46,013 nt of DNA from an uncultured Muribaculaceae bacterium (GTDB taxonomy: Bacteria > Bacteroidota > Bacteroidia > Bacteroidales > Muribaculaceae): positions 1-46,013 of the forward strand of contig CAJTMY010000020.1 in the NCBI GenBank assembly GCA_910577355.1, in the 5' to 3' direction. Under the pieces are notes generated by a model. That model made no database searches, was not told where the DNA came from, and saw only the letters and a program-made list of their open reading frames with translations. How positions within the stretch are numbered: the first letter of the stretch is position 1; the number at the start of each line of letters is the position of its first letter. This document shows positions 24,601 through 31,582 of this stretch, in pieces. The translations under genes were made by a program, and so were the position numbers.

Positions 24601-25558
24601 TGATGCGGCCGGTGATGTGGCACCCGCCAACAAGCCTTCGTATATGAGATCGGAGAATTGGCTTGAAGTCAAGGGGGATGGCGTGGATGTCCAGAAAAAA
24701 GATGTAAAGATACTGATAGTGGAGGATAATGACGACCTCCGCGGTTTCTTGAGGGACATCTTATCGTCGCAGTACAATATAATCACTGCCACAAATGGTA
24801 AGGAAGGCCTTGAGAAAGCGGAAACAGAGCAGCCCGACTTCATCCTTACCGATGTGACGATGCCCGAGATGGACGGTCTCACTATGGTGAAAAATATAAA
24901 GTCGAAAAAACAGCTCAGTCACATTCCGATTCTTGTACTTTCGGCCAAAGCCTCCATGGACGACCGTGTGGAAGGCCTGCGCATAGGTATCGACGATTAT
25001 ATATCCAAGCCGTTCAGCGCCACATATCTGCGCCAGCGTATCGCCAATATCATAGCTCAGCGCAGATTATTGCAGCAAACGTTCCTCGAACAGCTCGGCA
25101 ATGATATGAACAGGCCGGAAGGAAGTCCGGACAAGCCCGTGCAGCGACAGAACGATATTTCTGGCCGAGACCTTGAAAAACAAGAATATCGCCTGGATTC
25201 GCCACAGATCATAGAGGCTGATCAGGTGATGATGGAGAAACTTATGAAATTCCTGGAGCAACGTATAGGCGATGAGAATCTGCGTATAGAGGAGATGGCC
25301 GATGCAGTGAGCATGGGCCGCACGGTGTTCTATGGCAAGATAAAGGCTATCGTGGGCATGTCGCCGAGCGACTTCCTGCGTACATTGCGCATGCAACGTG
25401 CCGAGGAGCTTATTGTGAAGAGCAAGATGAATTTCTCGCAGATAGCTTTCAGTGTCGGATTCTCCGATCCCAAATATTTCACAAAATGTTTCAAAAAAGA
25501 GACCGGCATGACTCCCTCTGAATATCGCCAGCAGAAGAGCGGTGAACGCAAGGAATGA
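21626..25558 (+). CDS. Hybrid two-component (HTCS) regulator lacking a recognisable HATPase_c domain
   Basis: A 1310-residue sensor/regulator divergent from the PUL. The order is: signal peptide; periplasmic Reg_prop beta-propellers (e.g. GLIWIGTWNGLSFYDG, NVWIGTKGDGLYV, NLWFGTYGQGLQLV); a Y_Y_Y domain (about 800-880); a membrane helix (about 882-902); HisKA with His928 in ASHKLRTPLS; REC with acidic residues near 1033-1037, phosphoacceptor Asp1076 (TDVTMPEMDG) and Lys in LSAKAS; a C-terminal AraC domain (about 1200-1305). Only about 100 residues separate His928 from the REC start, and no N, G1, F or G2 box is present. The Glu that usually follows the phosphoacceptor His is Lys929. The frame is continuous. 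It probably controls the SusCD operon and perhaps the uxa operon. Confidence 0.93.
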   Translation: MRSHPMRLRTSIFLVLSLLISVVSMANPGHTARTFNVRDGLPSNSISSITQDDNGLIWIGTWNGLSFYDGYRFFTFRSSPQNGELSTNRMLRLMPDSLGNIWFITYDHKINMLDNPLGKFRRLSAMSDDADGVDAFDAAEFFRTPDCMFASDRSGYKLLRIDYTGDDDKYKISIYDISDVVPGAGRFVDLVDNGKGNHWILTDNAAMLVDGSVKVPAYIKGVSSIGDETYLVARDGALYLFKDGRLRELAALNDFGKVNTVAAADDSHIAVGTSRGYAVYNVRQRKWMRYDIPSGVDNINVDSSHRAWIFTGDKRIAYGAGDLSPVFPAIRNTDDRYHTAFEWPFFIEDNYGTVWMSPGEGRLVYFDDTTGKLVPSHIVSPLLKYTALPEVEKFFVDDNNNLWVISAHGLSLINFNYQNFRNIPVDNNQETRSLLALADGSLLAGSAKGVIVNYDADGKLRGYLNYNQIDRGNGRMSLSLVPVKFSDKVYAMFRDKSDNVWIGTKGDGLYVIRPGGDVQHYMRQYPDSRHVDCDTIYDFSYDSRGNLWFGTYGQGLQLVRPRDDGSFQFVNLRNINKTYPQDDGYRYVRRITHNDRGEVALSCNNGVLTFKDDFRSPSDIKIMPTGAINGDGNSLRTSNVMQVLVAKNGTTLVTTMGGEVQKLVGQSLTDSTLRFEPLGDPDLAASLSHGNVLSMIQDSNGNYYFVRESDIVTYFPEDRSIVMLGQNVLGGEHEFTEAMPVAGSDGSLYFGAVGSVVKIDPAEVAKEPFAPKIIFTGMQLEGDNQEQFILNPENIVIQPDHRNFALSFAALDYSGYGRIEYAYRFEPDEAWTYLGTSNVLQLTNLKPGVQRLYIRSTNGDGTWVDNEKYVDIMVKPRFSETIWARILWIAIVLVVLLFLIHYYNVYRRNRLMKQMHQREHDFYVNASHKLRTPLSLIGSPVYEVLQHENLSETSREHLERVRRSAKNMLHVLNTMLEAEFRPSGLYDEQSSYDAAGDVAPANKPSYMRSENWLEVKGDGVDVQKKDVKILIVEDNDDLRGFLRDILSSQYNIITATNGKEGLEKAETEQPDFILTDVTMPEMDGLTMVKNIKSKKQLSHIPILVLSAKASMDDRVEGLRIGIDDYISKPFSATYLRQRIANIIAQRRLLQQTFLEQLGNDMNRPEGSPDKPVQRQNDISGRDLEKQEYRLDSPQIIEADQVMMEKLMKFLEQRIGDENLRIEEMADAVSMGRTVFYGKIKAIVGMSPSDFLRTLRMQRAEELIVKSKMNFSQIAFSVGFSDPKYFTKCFKKETGMTPSEYRQQKSGERKE

Positions 25559-25580
25559 TCTGTAAGACATATAACATACT

Positions 25581-25616
25581 ATCCCCCGTGAGCATCGCTC
25601 ACGGGGGATTTTTTTT
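25581..25616 (+). terminator. Intrinsic terminator after the HTCS gene
   Basis: A perfect 13-base stem, ATCCCCCGTGAGC pairing with GCTCACGGGGGAT around an ATC loop, is followed by a run of eight T. It starts 23 bases after the HTCS stop. Confidence 0.93.
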
Positions 25617-25635
25617 CGGAAAAAGGGGCGTTGAC

Positions 25636-25658
25636 TGACATTTGTATCTTATATGTCA
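25636..25658. promoter_or_regulatory. Inverted repeat upstream of uxaC
   Basis: TGACAT and ATGTCA form 6-base arms with an 11-base spacer, about 90 bases before the uxaC start and upstream of the candidate -7 box. It could be a regulator-binding site for the hexuronate operon. No local hexuronate repressor gene (GntR or LacI type) was found to pair with it. Confidence 0.25.
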
Positions 25659-25690
25659 TTTTTTTACATGTATTATATAAGGGCAGTGAG

Positions 25691-25698
25691 TAATTTTG
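25691..25698 (+). promoter_or_regulatory. Candidate -7 box of the uxaC operon
   Basis: TAATTTTG matches TAnnTTTG and would place the transcript start about 40 bases before the uxaC ATG. The -33 region (around 25667-25670) reads CATG and is only a partial match to TTTG, which would suit an activator-dependent promoter. Confidence 0.45.
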
Positions 25699-25746
25699 AC
25701 TTGTTAAACAGTTCAAACCAATCATTAAACGATATATCTTGTACCA

Positions 25747-27162
25747 ATGAAAGCATTCAACGACGAGAATTTCCTTCTCGATACAGAAGCTGCTCAGCGC
25801 CTCTATCATGAGTATGCCGAGGGACTTCCCATCATCGATTATCATTGTCACCTGATTCCGGAGTATGTGGCTTCCGACCACAAATTCCCCAATTTGTCTA
25901 AAATATGGCTCGAAGGCGACCATTACAAATGGCGTGCCATGCGAACCAACGGTGTGGACGAACGATTCTGCACCGGAATGGATACCACCGATTGGGAAAA
26001 ATTCGAAAAGTGGGCCGAGACTGTTCCGTATACAATGCGCAATCCGTTGTATCATTGGACTCATCTCGAGCTGAAAACAGCCTTTGGCGTGGAGAAATTG
26101 CTTAGCCCCGCCACCGCACGTGAGATCTACAACCACTGTACAGCGATGTTGCAGACACCCGGGCGCACCGCCCGTGGCCTTATGCGGCATTACAATGTGG
26201 AGACTGTATGCACTACCGACGACCCCATTGACAGTCTCGAGTACCACAAGCAGGTGAAAGATGACGGCTTCGAGGTAAAGATGCTGCCCACCTGGCGCCC
26301 CGACAAGGCCATGGCAGTCGAGGTGCCTGCGGATTTCCGCGCATATATTGAAAAACTTTCCGAGGTAAGCGGCAATGCGATCAATACATTTGCCGATGTC
26401 ATCGATGCCTTGCAGATACGCCATGACTTCTTCGCCTCTATGGGTTGCCGTCTAAGTGACCATGGCATCGAGGAGTTCTATGCCGAGGAATATACACCCG
26501 ACGAGATCGAGACCATATTCAAGAAGGTCTATGATCGGGAAGAATATCTTACTGCCGAGGAGATCAGGAAATTCAAGACGGCCATGATGGTTGAGTTCGC
26601 CATAATGGATCATGATGCCGGATGGACGCAGCAGTTCCACTACGGAGCTATCCGCAACAACAATTCGCGCATGATGGCGCAGCTCGGTCCCGATACCGGC
26701 TTCGACTCGATAGGCGATTTTACGGTAGCCAAGAAAATGTCGAGATTCCTCGATATGCTCGCTTCGCGTGACAAACTCGGCAAGACAATCATCTACAACC
26801 TCAATCCCCGCGACAATGAACTCGTGGCCACAATGCTCGGCAACTTTCAGGACGGTCGCTACGGCGCAGGCAAGATACAGTTTGGCAGCGGCTGGTGGTT
26901 TCTCGATCAGAAAGACGGCATGGAGAAGCAGATGACAGCCCTCAGCAATCTTGGCCTTCTAAGCCGTTTTGTGGGTATGCTCACCGACTCGCGTTCGTTC
27001 CTGAGCTATCCACGCCATGAATATTTCCGCCGTACATTGTGCAATCTTCTCGGCACGGATATCGAGAAAGGGTTGCTGCCGGCATCCGAGATAGACTTTA
27101 TCGGTCGTGAGATAGTGGCCAAGGTATGTTATGGCAACGCAAAGGAATACTTCAAATTCTAA
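25747..27162 (+). CDS. uxaC: Glucuronate/galacturonate isomerase
   Basis: Converts D-galacturonate to D-tagaturonate (and D-glucuronate to D-fructuronate), opening the saturated hexuronate route. The 471-residue length matches the family (about 470). Hallmarks are the DYHCHL metal-site motif near residue 37 and the C-terminal FVGMLTDSRSFLSYPRHEYFRR segment, which ends the amidohydrolase-type barrel. It is first in a run of six same-strand genes. The downstream transporter gene can be read from an ATG inside it, but a later start is preferred. Confidence 0.95.
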   Translation: MKAFNDENFLLDTEAAQRLYHEYAEGLPIIDYHCHLIPEYVASDHKFPNLSKIWLEGDHYKWRAMRTNGVDERFCTGMDTTDWEKFEKWAETVPYTMRNPLYHWTHLELKTAFGVEKLLSPATAREIYNHCTAMLQTPGRTARGLMRHYNVETVCTTDDPIDSLEYHKQVKDDGFEVKMLPTWRPDKAMAVEVPADFRAYIEKLSEVSGNAINTFADVIDALQIRHDFFASMGCRLSDHGIEEFYAEEYTPDEIETIFKKVYDREEYLTAEEIRKFKTAMMVEFAIMDHDAGWTQQFHYGAIRNNNSRMMAQLGPDTGFDSIGDFTVAKKMSRFLDMLASRDKLGKTIIYNLNPRDNELVATMLGNFQDGRYGAGKIQFGSGWWFLDQKDGMEKQMTALSNLGLLSRFVGMLTDSRSFLSYPRHEYFRRTLCNLLGTDIEKGLLPASEIDFIGREIVAKVCYGNAKEYFKF

Positions 27163-27172
27163 GCCTGAAGAC

Positions 27173-28666
27173 ATGGAAAAGACACCGTACCTTACAAAAG
27201 ATGCCGTAGCCAAGGCATCGAACTTCAGATGGTTCATCTGCGCGCTTCTGTTCTTCGCCACAACGGTCAACTATATGGATCGCCAGGTGCTCAGTCTTAC
27301 ATGGAAAGACTTTATAGCACCCGAATTCCATTGGACCGACACCAATTACGGTAACATAACATCCGTATTCTCCATCATCTATGCTGTGGCAAATCTCTTT
27401 GCAGGCCGTTTCATCGACTGGATGGGCACCCGCAAGGGCTATCTGTGGGCTATAGGTGTATGGAGCCTCGGAGCCTGTCTCCATGCCCTGTGCGGATGGG
27501 CAACCGAGCATACCCTCGGTCTGTCGAGCGCCACTCAGATGGTGTCGGCCACAGGAGTCGTGGCGTCGTCGATAGCTATAACCAGTGTATATTACTTCAT
27601 AGCGGCACGTATCATACTTGGCATCGGTGAAGCGGGCAATTTCCCTGCCGCCATCAAGGTTACCGCCGAATATTTCCCGAAGAAAGACCGTGCGTATGCC
27701 ACTTCCATATTCAATGCCGGCGCCACTGTCGGCGCGCTTATCGCGCCGCTGTCAATACCTTCGCTGGCCCGGTACTTCCAGAGTATCGGAGTCGGCAACG
27801 GCTGGGAAATGGCTTTCATTGTGATAGGTGCGCTCGGCTTCGTATGGATGGGTGTGTGGATGTTCTATTACAAGAATCCGGCACGCAGCCCTTATGTCAA
27901 CAAAGCCGAACTCGCATATATAGAGCAGGACAACAAGACCGCCGATGAATCATCCTTACAAAAGGCCGAGAAGGAAGATGAGAATACGGCCACGATACCT
28001 TTCTTCCGCTGCTTCACATATCCGCAGACATGGGCTGTCTTTTTCGGCAAGTTCATGACCGACGGTGTGTGGTGGTTCTTCCTATTCTGGATACCGGCCT
28101 ATATATCCGATGTGTACGGTTTCGCATCCGATACCGGCACTGCGCAGATGCTTATATTCGTGCTGTATGCTCTTACCATGCTCTCGATATACGGCGGCAA
28201 ACTTCCGACCATAATCATAGAACGTACAGGCAAGGATCCATATGCATCGCGCATGAAGGCCATGTTCATCTTCGCACTCTTTCCTTTGCTGGCGATTTTC
28301 GCCCAGCCGTTAGGTGAATATTCCTACTGGTGGCCTGTGATCATAATAGGTATTGCCGGTGCCGCACATCAGTCGTGGTCGGCCAATATATATACTGTGG
28401 TTGGCGATATGTTCCCCAAGAGCACCATCGCCACAATCATCGGTATCGGCGGTATGGCCGGAGGCATAGGCTCGTTCCTGATCAACTTCTTCTCGGGCCG
28501 TCTGTTTGATTATGCCGCCGCTACCAACATGTCGTTCATGGGCTTCCATGGCAAGCCTGCCGGTTATTTCATCATCTTCTGCATATGCGGCGTCGCCTAT
28601 CTGGTAGGCTGGATAATAATGAAGGCTCTCGTACCGAAATACAAGATCATTAAAGTGGAAAAATAA
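27173..28666 (+). CDS. exuT: MFS hexuronate transporter (ExuT-like)
   Basis: An inner-membrane major facilitator of the anion:cation symporter family, importing galacturonate/glucuronate. The frame extends up to an ATG at 27131, inside uxaC. The ATG at 27173, 11 bases after the uxaC stop, gives a natural N-terminus (about 497 residues). It has about 12 membrane segments. The first is followed by VNYMDRQVLS near residue 30, typical of the ExuT group, and FAGRFIDWMGTRKG between helices 2 and 3. The stop overlaps the uxaB start (TAATG). The gene order isomerase-transporter-reductase-dehydratase supports the substrate. Confidence 0.9.
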   Translation: MEKTPYLTKDAVAKASNFRWFICALLFFATTVNYMDRQVLSLTWKDFIAPEFHWTDTNYGNITSVFSIIYAVANLFAGRFIDWMGTRKGYLWAIGVWSLGACLHALCGWATEHTLGLSSATQMVSATGVVASSIAITSVYYFIAARIILGIGEAGNFPAAIKVTAEYFPKKDRAYATSIFNAGATVGALIAPLSIPSLARYFQSIGVGNGWEMAFIVIGALGFVWMGVWMFYYKNPARSPYVNKAELAYIEQDNKTADESSLQKAEKEDENTATIPFFRCFTYPQTWAVFFGKFMTDGVWWFFLFWIPAYISDVYGFASDTGTAQMLIFVLYALTMLSIYGGKLPTIIIERTGKDPYASRMKAMFIFALFPLLAIFAQPLGEYSYWWPVIIIGIAGAAHQSWSANIYTVVGDMFPKSTIATIIGIGGMAGGIGSFLINFFSGRLFDYAAATNMSFMGFHGKPAGYFIIFCICGVAYLVGWIIMKALVPKYKIIKVEK

Positions 28667-30126
28667 TGGAACTGAAAAAACTTGACCGCTCGGCGGTCGA
28701 AAACCATAAAGAACGTCCTGTGTGCGTTCTCCAGTTCGGTGAAGGAAACTTTCTCCGTGCGTTTGTCGACTGGCAGATTGATATAGCCAACGAAAAAGGT
28801 GTCCTCGATACGGCCATCACTATCGTGTCGCCGCGCTTCGACGAGAACCGTGCCGTCAAACTCCTCAAAGAACAGCAGTGTGTATACCATGTGCTTCTCG
28901 AGGGTATCGAGAACGGCAAGCCCAAACGTGAGATCCGGCTTGTAAGCTCGGTCAACGAGGTACTTGCGCCTGAAATGCCTGCCGATTATGATAAATATGT
29001 AGCGTTGATAACTTCGCCCGACTTGCGCTTCGTGATATCCAACACTACCGAGGCCGGTATACGTTACGAGAAGGATGACGTGCTGAGCGACAAGCCCGTG
29101 ACTTTTCCCGGCAAGGTCACCAATCTGTTGTGGAAACGCTATAACCGTTTTAACGGTGCAGCCGACAAGGGTCTCGTGTTCATATGCTGTGAACTTATAG
29201 AAAACAATGCCACTACTTTGCATGAATATGTGCTCCGTCATGCAAAGGATGCCAATTTGCCAGAAGCATTCATCGAATGGGTCGACAATGCAAATATATT
29301 TGTCGATACTCTCGTAGACCGTATCGTTCCCGGTTTTCCGCGTGATACGATTGATGACGTGAAGGCCGAACTCGGTTATGACGATAATGTGGTGGATAAG
29401 GGTGAGCTGTATCATCTTTGGGCCATAGGTGGCAAAGGCTATGAGACCGTAGCCCGCGAATTTCCGCTCCACAAGGCCGGTCTGCATGTCCTTTTCATGC
29501 CTTCGATCAAGGCGTTCCGCGACAAGAAGGTGCGTATTCTCAACGGTTCGCACACCGGTATGGTGCCCGTGGCTCTGCAGCTCGGCTGCGAGACAGTGAT
29601 GGATGCCTTCAACAATGCGGATGTGAACAGGTTTATCAATACTATGGTAGAGCGCGAAGTGCTGCCGATGATCGACGAGGATCCCGCTGAGCTGCGGACA
29701 TTTGCCGACGGTATACTCGAGCGCTTCTACAATCCTTATATCAAGCATTATCTCAAGAGCATAGCCCTAAACTCGCTCTCGAAGTGGGAGGCCCGCAACT
29801 TTCCCACCGTAAAGGATATGTGGGACAGGGAACATCGTTTTGCCGAATTCGAGCTGTTCACTTTCGCCGCCCTGCTTTCGCTCTACGGCCCTGGTAGCGG
29901 ATTCACGCCCGAAGATAACGAAGAGCACCTCGCCAAGATCAACAGCCTTTGGGATGAGTCGGACTTTGCCAAGACGGTGGAGGATATAGTTGCGTCGGGG
30001 ATTTTTGTCGAGAACTTCGATGCCTTGGTTCCCGGATTCAGCAGCCGCGTGGCCCAATATCTTGCCGATATACGCGGAGAAGGAATGGCCAAGGCTCTTG
30101 CCGGTTTTCTTGCGCAGAATAAGTAA
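28666..30126 (+). CDS. uxaB: Tagaturonate reductase
   Basis: Reduces D-tagaturonate to D-altronate with NADH in the cytoplasm. The 486-residue protein belongs to the polyol/mannitol dehydrogenase family. Support comes from the N-terminal dinucleotide region LQFGEGNFLRAFVDW (residues 19-33) and the central catalytic stretch around GSHTGMVPVALQLG (near residue 306). Fructuronate reductase (UxuB) belongs to the same superfamily. The pairing with uxaA, and no visible uxuA, favours tagaturonate. Translation is coupled to the transporter gene by TAATG. Confidence 0.92.
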   Translation: MELKKLDRSAVENHKERPVCVLQFGEGNFLRAFVDWQIDIANEKGVLDTAITIVSPRFDENRAVKLLKEQQCVYHVLLEGIENGKPKREIRLVSSVNEVLAPEMPADYDKYVALITSPDLRFVISNTTEAGIRYEKDDVLSDKPVTFPGKVTNLLWKRYNRFNGAADKGLVFICCELIENNATTLHEYVLRHAKDANLPEAFIEWVDNANIFVDTLVDRIVPGFPRDTIDDVKAELGYDDNVVDKGELYHLWAIGGKGYETVAREFPLHKAGLHVLFMPSIKAFRDKKVRILNGSHTGMVPVALQLGCETVMDAFNNADVNRFINTMVEREVLPMIDEDPAELRTFADGILERFYNPYIKHYLKSIALNSLSKWEARNFPTVKDMWDREHRFAEFELFTFAALLSLYGPGSGFTPEDNEEHLAKINSLWDESDFAKTVEDIVASGIFVENFDALVPGFSSRVAQYLADIRGEGMAKALAGFLAQNK

Positions 30127-30129
30127 GAT

Positions 30130-31575
30130 ATGAAAAGGCTTCTGCAAATCAATAAAGCCGACAACGTCGCCGTCATTCTTGTAGACGGCGACGCTGTCGC
30201 TCCCCGCGGTCATAAGGTGGCTTTGTGTCCCATCGCACGTGGTGAGGAGGTCATAAAGTATGGATTCCCCATCGGTCGTGCCACACAGGATATCGCCGAG
30301 GGCGAATGGGTGCATTCGCACAATCTTGCCACAGGCCTCGGCGATGATCTCGAATATACATATCGCCCGGCTAAATATACGCCGGTCGATGTGCCGGCAC
30401 CTCCCGTGATCAACGGCTATCTGCGTTCCAGCGGGGAGATGGGCATACGCAACGAATTGTGGATCGTGCCTACTGTAGGCTGTGTCAACGGCCAGGCCAA
30501 TGCCATGGTGGAACGAATAAAGCGCGAATACGACCTTGAAGGTATAGATGACGTGCGTGCGTTCACACACAATTACGGATGCTCGCAGCTCGGGCAGGAT
30601 CATGCCAACACCCGGGCCGCGCTCGCCGCACTTGCAAAGCATCCGAATGCAGGCGGTGTGCTCGTTCTCGGCCTCGGATGCGAGAACAATCAGATTGACC
30701 GCTTGCGCGAGGAGATGGGCGAGTTTGATGCCGACCGTATCAGGTTTCTTGTCGCCCAGCAGGTAGAGGATGAGGTCGAGGCCGGCCTTGAGATATGCAA
30801 GGATCTTATTGTGAAGATGAAGGGAGATCGCCGGCAGCCGTTGCCTGTTACAAAACTTAAGCTTGGCCTTAAATGTGGCGGGTCGGACGGCTTCTCGGGT
30901 ATTACGGCCAATCCGCTTCTCGGGCGTCTGTCCGACCGTATGGCTGCATGGGGTGCCACGACCATCCTTACCGAGGTGCCCGAGATGTTCGGTGCAGAGA
31001 CCATATTGATGAACCGCGCCAAAAACCACGATGTCTTCGAACGTATCGTGCATCTTATCAACGATTTCAAAGGCTACTTCCGTTCATACGGACAGCCCAT
31101 ATATGAGAATCCGTCGCCGGGAAACAAGGCCGGCGGCATCACGACGCTCGAGGAAAAATCTCTCGGTTGTGTTCAGAAGGGCGGCTCGTCGGAGGTGACT
31201 GACGTGCTCATGTACACACAAAAGTGCGTCACGCCGGGTCTCAATCTGCTCACAGCTCCCGGCAACGATCTTGTCGCTTCCACATCACTCGCCCTTTCAG
31301 GGTGCCAGATGGTGCTGTTCACTACCGGACGCGGCACCCCCTTCGGCACATTTGTCCCGACTATGAAGGTATCGACCAACTCGCAGCTCGCCGAGAAAAA
31401 AAGTAACTGGATAGACTTCAATGCCGGTGTGCTTCTTGGTGAGGGCGTTGATCCTGAAAAGGTGCTTGATGACCTTGTGGCGAAAGTCGTGGCTGTGGCC
31501 GACGGCGAATGCCTCAATCACGAACAGACAGGCGCCAAGGAAATCGCGATTTTCAAAACCGGTGTAACACTTTGA
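30130..31575 (+). CDS. uxaA: Altronate dehydratase
   Basis: Dehydrates D-altronate to KDG, joining the route served by kdgK and eda. The 481-residue protein has an N-terminal SAF domain (about 1-95, including KVALCPIARGEEVIKYGFPIG) and the large dehydratase domain. That domain holds the conserved TVGCVN near residue 117, HNYGCSQ near residue 147, GLGCENNQ near residue 182 and GGSDGFSGITANP near residue 256, which carry the metal-binding Cys/His residues. Length is slightly under E. coli UxaA. The gap after uxaB is only 3 bases. Confidence 0.94.
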   Translation: MKRLLQINKADNVAVILVDGDAVAPRGHKVALCPIARGEEVIKYGFPIGRATQDIAEGEWVHSHNLATGLGDDLEYTYRPAKYTPVDVPAPPVINGYLRSSGEMGIRNELWIVPTVGCVNGQANAMVERIKREYDLEGIDDVRAFTHNYGCSQLGQDHANTRAALAALAKHPNAGGVLVLGLGCENNQIDRLREEMGEFDADRIRFLVAQQVEDEVEAGLEICKDLIVKMKGDRRQPLPVTKLKLGLKCGGSDGFSGITANPLLGRLSDRMAAWGATTILTEVPEMFGAETILMNRAKNHDVFERIVHLINDFKGYFRSYGQPIYENPSPGNKAGGITTLEEKSLGCVQKGGSSEVTDVLMYTQKCVTPGLNLLTAPGNDLVASTSLALSGCQMVLFTTGRGTPFGTFVPTMKVSTNSQLAEKKSNWIDFNAGVLLGEGVDPEKVLDDLVAKVVAVADGECLNHEQTGAKEIAIFKTGVTL

Positions 31576-31582
31576 TATAAAG

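Noticed and set aside
24300..24720. Frameshift as the cause of the missing HATPase_c domain in the HTCS
   Set aside because: The frame runs without a break from HisKA into REC, with only about 300 bases between them. This is too few to hide an ATPase domain in another frame.
27131..27172. Upstream ATG extending the ExuT-like gene into uxaC
   Set aside because: It would add 14 polar residues and a 32-base overlap. The ATG at 27173 gives a normal MFS N-terminus right after the uxaC stop.
28597..29748. Minus-strand open frame (383 codons) opposite uxaB
   Set aside because: Shadow of a well-supported dehydrogenase gene; no start context, domain or conserved motif.
29767..31053. Minus-strand open frame (428 codons) opposite uxaA and the end of uxaB
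   Set aside because: Spans two real plus-strand genes and their junction, which a true gene would be unlikely to do; translation has no recognisable domain.
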